Positions 9,088 to 18,100 of a stretch of DNA of 64,000 nt are shown here, piece after piece. Each line of letters starts with the position of its first letter. The stretch's first letter is position 1. Made by a program: the position numbers and the translations under genes. Source of the stretch: Paenibacillus sp. FSL R5-0766 (GTDB lineage Bacteria; Bacillota; Bacilli; Paenibacillales; Paenibacillaceae); NCBI RefSeq assembly GCF_037971845.1, contig NZ_CP150227.1, positions 2,480,001 to 2,544,000 on the forward strand. Direction: 5' to 3'. The notes beneath the pieces were generated by a model. The model was not told the DNA's origin, made no database searches, and worked only from the letters and a program-made list of their open reading frames with translations.

Positions 9088-9855
9088 ATGATCAAACGGG
9101 TTCGGTCGTGGTGGAATGGGGCTGACAAGCAGGAAACGCTGACTATATCCGAGGACAATATCCCGCAGCACGTCGCCATCATCATGGACGGCAATGGACG
9201 ATGGGCCAAACGTTTGGGACTCCCGCGTATAGCCGGGCACCAAAATGGCATGAAGGCGGTCAAACGTGCGACCATCGCGGCGGATGAACTGGGCATCAAA
9301 TATCTGACGATGTACGCTTTTTCGACAGAAAACTGGACGCGTCCAAAAGAAGAAGTGGATTTTCTGATGCGACTTCCGCAAGAATTTCTAGCCATAGAGC
9401 TGGATGAACTTATAGAAAAAAATGTGCGCATTCGCATGATGGGTCAAGAGGAACATTTACCTTCTCATACCATTAATGCCTTGCGGGAAGCCATTCGTCT
9501 TACGGAACATAATACAGGTCTCGTTTTAAACTTTGCAATGAACTATGGAAGTCGTCGTGAAATGACGGACTGTGTTAAACAGATCGCTCTGCAGGTGAAA
9601 TCGGGGGAACTATCGGCAGAAGACATAACACCTGAACTCATTGATAGACATATGCTGACGGTTGACATGCCCGATCCGGATCTGCTGATCCGGACGAGCG
9701 GAGAGTTGAGATTAAGCAACTTTATGCTCTGGCAGCTTGCATATAGTGAATTATGGTTTACGGATATATACTGGCCCGAATTTGGCAAAAAGCATTTGCT
9801 TGAAGCAGTAGCCGAATATCAGCGCAGAACAAGGCGTTACGGCGGTTTGAAATAG
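9088..9855 (+). CDS. uppS: Isoprenyl transferase (undecaprenyl diphosphate synthase)
   Basis: UppS adds cis-isoprene units to farnesyl diphosphate to make the C55 lipid carrier for cell-wall synthesis. The 255-residue protein shows the cis-prenyltransferase signatures: IIMDGNGRWAKRLGLPRIAGHQ (catalytic Asp, near residue 31), the YLTMYAFSTENWTRP segment, and the C-terminal PDPDLLIRTSGELRLSNFMLWQLAYSE motif. The start ATG 9088 has GGAGGAAC upstream. It leads into cdsA, as in Bacillus. Confidence 0.97.
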   Translation: MIKRVRSWWNGADKQETLTISEDNIPQHVAIIMDGNGRWAKRLGLPRIAGHQNGMKAVKRATIAADELGIKYLTMYAFSTENWTRPKEEVDFLMRLPQEFLAIELDELIEKNVRIRMMGQEEHLPSHTINALREAIRLTEHNTGLVLNFAMNYGSRREMTDCVKQIALQVKSGELSAEDITPELIDRHMLTVDMPDPDLLIRTSGELRLSNFMLWQLAYSELWFTDIYWPEFGKKHLLEAVAEYQRRTRRYGGLK

Positions 9856-9871
9856 ATGGAGGATGAAGCCG

Positions 9872-10666
9872 TTGAAACAGCGATTAACGACAGGAATCAT
9901 AGCAGGTGTGTTGTTTTTAGGTTTTTGCATGCTGGGCGGACCCTGGTACCATGGTTTGGTATTGCTTATGGCTCTCATCGGTTATTATGAATTTGTGAAA
10001 ATGACCGGGGTGATGCCTTTTTCAGGTGTGGCCCTGATTGGATATGCTGGTGTTTTTGCCATTGTGTTTCCTTGGGAAATGCTTTGGGAGGCAAGACCGC
10101 TATCCTTATTCCAGGTCATCTGGATTGTAATGCTTGTACTGATGACAGCTTCGGTTGTCACCAAAAATAAGCTTCCCGTGAATACAGTGGCGATGCTTTT
10201 CCTCGGCGTGTTGTATATAGGGATCGGTTTCTATTACATTGCAGAATCCAGACATCTGCATCATGGATTGTTCTGGACGTTCCTGTTGCTGGGCTCCATA
10301 TGGGCCAGTGATGCAGGAGCTTATTTTGTAGGGAAACTAATTGGTAAAAACAAACTGTGGCCTTCCATCAGTCCAAACAAGACCATAGAGGGTGCACTGG
10401 GTGGCATCGTAATTGCAATTGTTACTTCTGTTATTTTTGCATTAGTATCAGATGGTTTGCTTTCGTGGCAGAGAGCGATTGTGATTGGAATTGCCTGTGC
10501 AGTTGTAGGTCAGATGGGTGACTTGATCCAGTCTGCATACAAACGTGTATATAATATCAAGGATTCAGGCAGTCTTCTCCCAGGGCATGGAGGCATTCTT
10601 GATCGGTGCGACAGCTGGATTGTTGTTTTTCCATTCGTACATATACTAATGCTATTGCCCTACTAA
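9872..10666 (+). CDS. cdsA: Phosphatidate cytidylyltransferase (CDP-diglyceride synthase)
   Basis: CdsA makes CDP-diacylglycerol from phosphatidic acid and CTP, the precursor used by PgsA further on in this window. The ~264-residue integral membrane protein has about seven hydrophobic segments and the family signature GSLLPGHGGILDRCDSWIVVFP near the C-terminus (KDSGSLLPGHGGILDRxD). I choose TTG 9872, because GGAGG (9858-9862) sits about 9 bases upstream of it but only one base from the upstream ATG 9863. Confidence 0.95.
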   Translation: MKQRLTTGIIAGVLFLGFCMLGGPWYHGLVLLMALIGYYEFVKMTGVMPFSGVALIGYAGVFAIVFPWEMLWEARPLSLFQVIWIVMLVLMTASVVTKNKLPVNTVAMLFLGVLYIGIGFYYIAESRHLHHGLFWTFLLLGSIWASDAGAYFVGKLIGKNKLWPSISPNKTIEGALGGIVIAIVTSVIFALVSDGLLSWQRAIVIGIACAVVGQMGDLIQSAYKRVYNIKDSGSLLPGHGGILDRCDSWIVVFPFVHILMLLPY

Positions 10667-10736
10667 AGAAGAACTTGAGTCTGAGATAACAACATTGTTC
10701 GCCGTAGGCATTGGATAATTAAAAATGAGGTGCAGC

Positions 10737-11876
10737 ATGAAAAAAATTGCGATTCTCGGGTCAACCGGTTCCATTGGAACCCAGACACTGGATGTAGTTG
10801 ACATGCATCCTGAACTCTTTCAAGTGGAGGGACTGGCTGCCGGAGGCAATACAGACCTGCTGATCGAACAAACCAAACGTTACCGGCCGAAGAAGGTATC
10901 GGTGGGGTCCAAAGAATTGGCGGAGAAGGTAGCTCCACATTTGCCAGCAGGAACGCAACTATTTTATGGCAATGAAGGACTCGTAGAAGTTGCGGCAGGA
11001 ACCGATGCGCATACGGTTGTTACAGCGGTGGTGGGCAGTGTTGGATTGGAGTCAACGCTTGCTGCCATAGACGCAGGCAAACAGATCGGACTGGCCAACA
11101 AGGAGACATTGGTTACAGCGGGGCATATCGTTACGACAAGAGCGGCTGCCAAAGGAGTCTCTTTACTGCCCGTTGATAGTGAGCACTCTGCGATATTCCA
11201 ATGCTTGAATGGTGAAAACAGAGAACGCCTGACAGGCATCACGCTCACCGCTTCAGGCGGATCATTCCGTGATCTTACCCGTGAACAGTTGAAGAACGTG
11301 ACTATAGAGGATGCACTTAAACATCCAAATTGGTCAATGGGCTCCAAAATCACGATAGACTCGGCAACGATGGTTAACAAAGGGCTTGAGGTCATTGAAG
11401 CACATTGGTTATTTGGTCTTCGATATGATCAGATTAATGTATTGCTTCACCCAGAGAGTGTTATTCATTCATATGTGGAATTTGATGACACCAGCATCAT
11501 CGCACAACTGGGGAATCCGGATATGCGAGTTCCCATTCAATATGCACTGACTTACCCTGACCGCTTGCCATCACCAGCACAGCGTCTGTCTCTTGCTCAG
11601 GCTGGGAAATTACATTTCCGTGAGATGGATATGGAACGGTTCCCGTGTTTAAGAATGGCGTATGAGTGTGGTAAAATGGGAGGAACCGCAACAACGGCGT
11701 TTAATGCAGCCAACGAGGTTGCTGTAGCCCGTTTCTTGCGTAAAGAGATTTCATTCCTTAAAATAGAAGATATTATTGCTTCTGTGCTGGAAGCACACCA
11801 CAATGTGGACGAGCCTGATCTGCAGGAGATCGCGCGTTGTGATCAGGAGAGCCGTAAGCTTGCGGCCAGTCTGTAA
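10737..11876 (+). CDS. dxr: 1-deoxy-D-xylulose 5-phosphate reductoisomerase
   Basis: Dxr (IspC) converts DXP to 2-C-methyl-D-erythritol 4-phosphate with NADPH, the first committed step of the MEP isoprenoid pathway that feeds UppS. The ~379-residue protein starts KKIAILGSTGSIGTQTLDVV (NADPH-binding), has GLANKETLVTAG and LLPVDSEHSAIFQCL (metal-binding DSEH, about residues 143-155), and ATMVNKGLEVIEAHWLF. ATG 10737 follows GAGGTG; the frame is open to 10725 but without a proper site. Confidence 0.97.
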   Translation: MKKIAILGSTGSIGTQTLDVVDMHPELFQVEGLAAGGNTDLLIEQTKRYRPKKVSVGSKELAEKVAPHLPAGTQLFYGNEGLVEVAAGTDAHTVVTAVVGSVGLESTLAAIDAGKQIGLANKETLVTAGHIVTTRAAAKGVSLLPVDSEHSAIFQCLNGENRERLTGITLTASGGSFRDLTREQLKNVTIEDALKHPNWSMGSKITIDSATMVNKGLEVIEAHWLFGLRYDQINVLLHPESVIHSYVEFDDTSIIAQLGNPDMRVPIQYALTYPDRLPSPAQRLSLAQAGKLHFREMDMERFPCLRMAYECGKMGGTATTAFNAANEVAVARFLRKEISFLKIEDIIASVLEAHHNVDEPDLQEIARCDQESRKLAASL

Positions 11877-11989
11877 TCTCTTTTTTCATAACAAATTGGA
11901 AGAAGTGATTCTCTTGTGCGGCATCAGAGAATAATGATAATCTAGAGGGACAGACTGCGGTATGTGCCGTGAAGGAGGATGGATAGGGA

Positions 11990-13261
11990 TTGGAAACCAT
12001 ACAAGTGGTATTTCTAACGGTGCTCATGTTCTTTGTCATCGTGACGGTTCATGAATGGGGGCATTATTATTTTGCCAAACGCGCCGGTATTCTTGTACGG
12101 GAGTTTGCGATCGGTTTTGGTCCCAAATTGTTCTCATATAAAAGAAACGAGACCCAGTTTACATTGCGTTTGTTGCCTTTTGGTGGATATGCACGAATGG
12201 CAGGGGAAGATCCGGAACTGGTAGAGATCCAGGAAGGACAGACCATCGCGGTAAGATCAGCGGATGACCAGGTGAAGATGATCTATCTGGATCAGTTGGA
12301 TAACCGTAAAAATGTAATACGTGGTGAAGTCATCTCCATTGATATGGAGAACGCCCTGAAGCTTCAACTGGATGTAGATGGTGAGATTCAGGAGTATCGT
12401 ATTCATCCTCAAGCAATGTTGGTAAGTCGTGGTAAACAAACGCAGATTGCACCGAAAGATCGTCAATTCGGCAGCAAAACCGTTGGACAGCGTGCATTAG
12501 CTATTTTTGCGGGCCCACTCATGAACTTTATCTTGGCCTTTGTGCTGTTTGCTGTATATGCGCAGATGGCAGGAGTTCCGGTGGAAAATCCAAAAAATCT
12601 TCAAATTGGTGAAGTGCTTGAAGGTGGGGCAGCCGATCAGGCGAACCTGCAAAAGGGCGATATTATCGAAACCATCAATGGTACTGCAATTGGTACGGAT
12701 TCACAAAAAATGGTGTCGATGATTGCCGATTCCAAAGACAAGCCGATGGAATGGACGCTGCGCCGGGGTTCGGATACGTTTAATATAACGATTACTCCAC
12801 GTGCTGTAGAAGGACAAGAGGGCGGTAAAGTGGGAATCGTACCTACGTTACCAACCCGATCTGTTGGATTTGTAGAGACATTTAAAGTCTCAGGCGTGGC
12901 CATGGTTGATACAACCAAAATAATATTTGAAGGTTTCAAACATCTGATCAATCAATTCAACATGGATGATATTGGTGGTCCAGTTCGTACATTTGAAGTG
13001 ACAGGACAAATTGCTAAACAAGGGATTGAGCAGTTAACGAGATGGGCAGCGATTTTGAGTCTATATCTTGGGATATTTAACCTGCTACCAATACCTGCAC
13101 TGGACGGTAGCCGTCTGGTATTTTTGGGAATTGAAGCGCTGCGCGGCAGACCTGTTGATCCCAATCGCGAAGGCATGGTGCATTTCATCGGATTTGCGAT
13201 GTTGTTTGTGTTGATGCTGGCAGTAACTTACAATGATATATTACGTTTAATTAACGGATAA
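11990..13261 (+). CDS. rasP: RIP metalloprotease RasP/RseP
   Basis: This site-2 intramembrane zinc protease cleaves anti-sigma factors and signal peptide remnants. The 423-residue protein has the HEWGH zinc motif in the first membrane segment (about residues 18-22), a PDZ domain (about 200-285, GEVLEGGAADQANLQKGD), and the second zinc ligand motif NLLPIPALDGSRL near residue 365. The central domain is larger than in E. coli because of an insertion around residues 85-145. The start is TTG 11990 after GGAGG. A weak TTGTGC-16-GATAAT sequence at 11914-11941 could be its own promoter. Confidence 0.95.
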   Translation: METIQVVFLTVLMFFVIVTVHEWGHYYFAKRAGILVREFAIGFGPKLFSYKRNETQFTLRLLPFGGYARMAGEDPELVEIQEGQTIAVRSADDQVKMIYLDQLDNRKNVIRGEVISIDMENALKLQLDVDGEIQEYRIHPQAMLVSRGKQTQIAPKDRQFGSKTVGQRALAIFAGPLMNFILAFVLFAVYAQMAGVPVENPKNLQIGEVLEGGAADQANLQKGDIIETINGTAIGTDSQKMVSMIADSKDKPMEWTLRRGSDTFNITITPRAVEGQEGGKVGIVPTLPTRSVGFVETFKVSGVAMVDTTKIIFEGFKHLINQFNMDDIGGPVRTFEVTGQIAKQGIEQLTRWAAILSLYLGIFNLLPIPALDGSRLVFLGIEALRGRPVDPNREGMVHFIGFAMLFVLMLAVTYNDILRLING

Positions 13262-13323
13262 TTACGGTTGGACTACGCTCTGGACATTCAGAGATAGTCG
13301 TTATGGGAGGACGCTGGAGTCTT

Positions 13324-14778
13324 ATGTCAAAGGAAAATGATAAACAGTTCGTGACTGAAATCACACCACAGGGTGAGGATTTCTCACGCTGGTACATTGA
13401 TGTTATCAAAAAAGCTGATCTCATGGACTATGCACCCGTACGCGGTTGTATTGTGTTTAAACCAGACGGATTTGAAATCTGGGAACATATTAAGGATGAG
13501 TTGGATCGTCGTTTCCGGGAAACGGGTCATCGCAATGCCTACTTCCCGATGTTCATTCCTGAGAGCTTCTTTCAAAAGGAAAAAGAGCACGTGGAAGGTT
13601 TTAACCCTGAATTACCATGGGTTACGGAAGCTGGCGGAGAGAAGCTGGAAGAACGTCTGGCAATCCGTCCTACATCCGAAACGATTATCGGTCACATGTA
13701 TTCCAAGTGGATTCAGTCTTATCGGGATCTTCCGGTACTGATCAACCAGTGGGCTAACGTAGTTCGTTGGGAAAAAAGAACGTTGCCTTTCCTTCGCACT
13801 AGTGAGTTCCTGTGGCAGGAAGGTCATACAGCGCATGAGACAGAAGAAGAAGCACGTGAAGAAACGATGAAAATGCTTGAGATTTATCGTGAAGTGGTTG
13901 AGGAATACTTGGCTATTCCTGTAATTGTGGGTCAGAAAACCAAGTCCGAGAAGTTTGCGGGTGCGGTGGATACGTACTCGATCGAAGCCATGATGAAGGA
14001 TGGACGTGCTGTACAAGCGGGTACATCTCACTATATGGGGACGAACTTTGCAAAAGCATTTGAAATCCAGTATCTTAGCCGCAATAATGTGCTGGAGCTG
14101 GCTTACACTACTTCATGGGGAGTAAGCACACGTTTGATCGGTGCATTAATTATGGTTCACGGTGATGACCGTGGTCTCGTACTTCCTCCTAAAGTAGCAC
14201 CAACACAAGTGGTCATGATTCCAATTGGGCCTCCGAAAACGCGTGATGCTGTTGTTGGGCGTGCAGATGAGTTGTTCACTGAGTTGAAAAAAGCTGGAGT
14301 TCGTGTGAAAATGGATGATCGCAGCGATGTTCGCCCAGGTTGGAAGTTCAATGAATACGAGATGCGCGGTGTTCCGATTCGTCTGGAGATTGGTCCACGT
14401 GATATGGAAAATGGCGTTTGTGTACTCGTATCACGGATCACAGGTGAGAAGAAAGTGGTAGAACAAGCGAACCTGGTAGAAGAGATCCAGGCTATGCTGA
14501 CACAGATTCAGGCAGATATGTTAGAGCGTGCTCGCACATTTATGTCGGATAACTTCTACTCCGTGGATACACTCGATGAGATGAAAGAACTGATGGAAAA
14601 TAAACGCGGGTTTACACTGGCTGGATGGTGCGGTTCAGAAACTTGCGAAGATAAAGTAAGAGAAGTCACAGGTGCAACAAGCCGGAACATCCCGTTCAAG
14701 CCTGCGGAAGAAAAGCATACGTGCCTGGCTTGTGGTGAACAGGCAGAACACACGGTTGTGTTTGCAAGAGCATACTAA
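13324..14778 (+). CDS. proS: Prolyl-tRNA synthetase, archaeal/eukaryotic-like type
   Basis: ProRS charges tRNA-Pro. This ~484-residue enzyme is the ProS type 3 (archaeal/eukaryotic-like) form: it begins VTEITPQGEDFSRWYIDVIKKADLMDY, has class II motif 2 (LPFLRTSEFLWQEGHTAH, about residues 155-172) and motif 3 (HGDDRGLVLPP), and ends with a Cys-containing C-terminal domain (WCGSETCEDK and HTCLACGEQ) and a terminal FARAY tyrosine. There is no room for the editing insertion of the ~565-residue bacterial form. ATG 13324 has GGAG about 6 bases upstream. It occupies the locus where B. subtilis carries the bacterial-type proS. Confidence 0.95.
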   Translation: MSKENDKQFVTEITPQGEDFSRWYIDVIKKADLMDYAPVRGCIVFKPDGFEIWEHIKDELDRRFRETGHRNAYFPMFIPESFFQKEKEHVEGFNPELPWVTEAGGEKLEERLAIRPTSETIIGHMYSKWIQSYRDLPVLINQWANVVRWEKRTLPFLRTSEFLWQEGHTAHETEEEAREETMKMLEIYREVVEEYLAIPVIVGQKTKSEKFAGAVDTYSIEAMMKDGRAVQAGTSHYMGTNFAKAFEIQYLSRNNVLELAYTTSWGVSTRLIGALIMVHGDDRGLVLPPKVAPTQVVMIPIGPPKTRDAVVGRADELFTELKKAGVRVKMDDRSDVRPGWKFNEYEMRGVPIRLEIGPRDMENGVCVLVSRITGEKKVVEQANLVEEIQAMLTQIQADMLERARTFMSDNFYSVDTLDEMKELMENKRGFTLAGWCGSETCEDKVREVTGATSRNIPFKPAEEKHTCLACGEQAEHTVVFARAY

Positions 14779-14850
14779 GTCAGAATCACTTGACGATATA
14801 CATTGAACTAAACATTTACATGAGAACGTAGAGAACAGAAATAAGCTGAA

Positions 14851-14954
14851 GAAGCGGAGCGTTCGCCTTTATCCCCGGATTTTCCCCTTTGTAAAAGGGA
14901 ATCAAAAAATCTGGGGATAACAGCGATCGGAAGGTTGTTCTGTTATCGGAGTGG
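14851..14954 (+). repeat. Structured intergenic repeat, copy A
   Basis: The stretch from GAAGCGGAGCGTTCGCCTTT onward is related to 63451-63554. ATCCCCGGATTT (14871-14882) pairs with AAATCTGGGGAT (14907-14918), one G-T pair included, and encloses a CCCTTT/AAAGGG hairpin (14885-14899). TCGC/GCGA can extend it outside. It lies in the 343-base gap between proS and polC; I see no gene in the rest of the gap. Confidence 0.6.
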
Positions 14955-15121
14955 CAAGTGTAAATATCTTTTTGTTCAATTTATATAACGGCACGTACGG
15001 ACTGTAAGAGTAATGAATGGAGAGCTTCTGTCGGATAAAATGAGTCGGTGCGAGTTCGGATCGGTGACATTTTTGAATGCAGGGGCTTTTCATGCTTTAA
15101 GGGGGTACAAGGAGGAACACG

Positions 15122-18100
15122 ATGAGCGGATTCGAGGAGAAGAGAAAACGGTTTGAGTTGTTGATGAAACAGGCAGAGCTTCCGGCTGGTCTGTTAGAGC
15201 CCTATTTTTTGGATGGATGGATTGAACAAGTAGAGACCAATCGAAGTAATCGGGAATGGAATATTCTGATTGCAAAGGATACGTTGGTACCCGCTCCAAT
15301 CTATCGCACATTTTGCCTGCATATTCAAGAGAAGATGAATCATATTGCCAAAATTTCATTTGGCTTCAAATACACGGATCAAGTACAAAATGGTGATATC
15401 GTCAGTGAATATTGGAATCTGTTTCTGGAGTGGGTTACCCGTGAGATTCCATCTGTAAATGGTTGGATGAACCGGACAACCTTTGAATGTGAAGAGGATC
15501 TTCTACAACTGACAATGAGTGATGCAACGTCGATGGAATTGGCTCGTAAGAAACAGATTGATCAGGCTATTACGAAATTCTATGAAAAATACTTTCATCT
15601 ACCTCTTCGCATCAAGATGCAAGTGGGTGAAGTGGGAAGCAATAAAGAGGCCATGGAACAGTTCCAGGCCCAAAAACGTGTAGAAGAACTTGAGGTCATC
15701 GAGAAGATGATGAGTGAAGTGGACACAGAAATCCCGGTGGATGAGGAGCAGGGTGATCTGCGTTTGCAAATGGGTTATGACATCAAGGAACCTGCGGTAC
15801 CTATGCAGGAAATTCAGGATGAAGAGAAAAAGGTCACGCTTCAAGGTTCGGTGTTTGGACTGGATCGTAAAGAACTGCGAAACGGAAACACATTGTTTAC
15901 CTTCTACCTGACTGACTTCACGGATTCCATGCAAATGAAGATGTTTGCCAAAACAAAAGAGGATGTAAAAATTCTCAGTTTGTTGGCTAACGGTAAATGG
16001 GTGAAAGTGCGTGGTCGTGTAGAATATGACCGGTTTATGCAAATTCCTGAACTTGCCATGATTCCTTCGGACCTGGTTGAAGTTAAAGCACCACCGTCTC
16101 GCAAAGATAATGCACCAGAGAAACGGGTGGAGTTCCATTTGCACTCTACGATGAGTACGATGGATGCTGTAACTTCAATTGACAAATACGTGAAAATGGC
16201 AGCGGAGTGGGGACATAAGGCGATTGCTGTCAGTGATCATGGTGGGGTGCAGGTATATCCCGAGGCTTCCAAGGCTGCTAAGAAAAACGGGATTAAAATG
16301 ATCTACGGCCTTGAGGCGAATGTTGTGAATGACTCTGTTGCCGTTGTAATGGCTCCTCAGCCATTGGATCTGCAAACAGCGACATACATCGTATTTGATA
16401 TCGAGACCACAGGTCTGTCGGTAACACAGAACAAAATTATTGAGATTGCTGCCGTGAAGATGCAAGATGGTAAAGAAATTGACCGGTTTGCAACATTTGT
16501 GAATCCGCATGAACGCATTCCCTACAACATTCAGCAGTTGACCAATATTAATGATGACATGGTAAAAGACGCACCTGAGCTGGAGCCTGTTATCCGTGAC
16601 TTTGTGCAGTTTGCTGGTGATGGTGTGCTTGTTGCGCATAATGCACGTTTTGACATGGGCTTTATCCAGGCTTCCCTGAAGCAAATTGGATTGCCAGAGC
16701 TTCCTAACCCGGTCCTTGATACATTGGAACTAGCGCGATTGTTATTTCCCAAAAATAAGAACCACCGTCTGAATACGATGGCGGATAAATATAAGGTTGG
16801 ACTCGAAAGTCATCACCGTGCCATAGATGATACGGTTGCACTCGCGGGTATACTGATCGGATTATTAAATGATGCTGCTCAGATGAAAGGTTTAACGAGG
16901 CTCGATCGCTTGAATGATTATGTAGGTGTCGACTTGTCGAATACAAGACCTTTCCATTGTGGAATCTATGCATTGAATGATGTCGGCAAGAAAAATCTAT
17001 ATAAGCTGGTATCTCTCTCTCATACGGAACATTTCAAGCGGGTACCGTGCATTCCCAAATCAAAACTGATTAATTTGCGTGAAGGCCTTGTTATTATATC
17101 GGGCTGTGAAAAAGGGGAATTTTTCGAAGCGGTGCTTAACAAATCGCTCGAAGAAGCGGAAGAGATCGCTGAGTTCTACGACATACTGGAGATCCAACCA
17201 CTTACCATGTATATGCATTTGGTGGATAAAGGATTGGTGGCTACACCCGAAGAAATCAAAACAGCGATCCGTAAAGTCATCGATATAGGTGCAAAACTGA
17301 ATAAACCGGTCATAGCCACAGGTAACGTGCACTATTTGGAACCACGTGACAAGTTATATCGGGATATCACCATTCACGGAATTACAGGTTTTAGTCCACT
17401 GAAAGATCAGCGTAAACCGGATGCACATTTTAGAACGACAGAGGAAATGCTGGAAGAGTTCCAGTTCCTGGGCCAAGATAAAGCTTACGAAGTTGTTGTT
17501 ACAAATACGGTGGAGTTGTCTGATCGATTTGAGGAAATTAAGTTATTCCCGGACAAACTGTTTACTCCGATTCTGGAAGGTGCAGACGAAGAAATCCGTA
17601 ATACCTGTTATGAAACTGCCAAGTCCATCTATGGCGAGGAATTACCGGAAGTAATCGTGGCACGATTAGAGAAAGAACTCATTCCAATTATTAAATACGG
17701 TTTTTCTGCCAACTATCTGATCTCAGAGCGCTTGGTTAAAAAATCGAATCAGGATGGTTACCTCGTAGGTTCACGGGGATCGGTAGGCTCCTCTGTTGTT
17801 GCTACATTCCTGGGTATATCCGAGGTTAATCCACTACCTGCTCATTATATTTGTGTGAATTCGGAATGCAAACACAGCGAGTGGTTCCTGGACGGCAGTG
17901 TTCGGAGTGGATTTGACCTTCCAGAGAAAGAGTGTCCGGATTGTGGTGGCACACTTAAAGGAGAAGGCCAGGATATTCCGTTTGAGACCTTCCTTGGATT
18001 TAAAGGAGATAAAGTTCCCGATATTGACTTGAACTTCTCTGGTGATTATCAGCCTCATGCTCATAACTATACGAAAGTACTATTTAGTGAGAAGAGTGTT

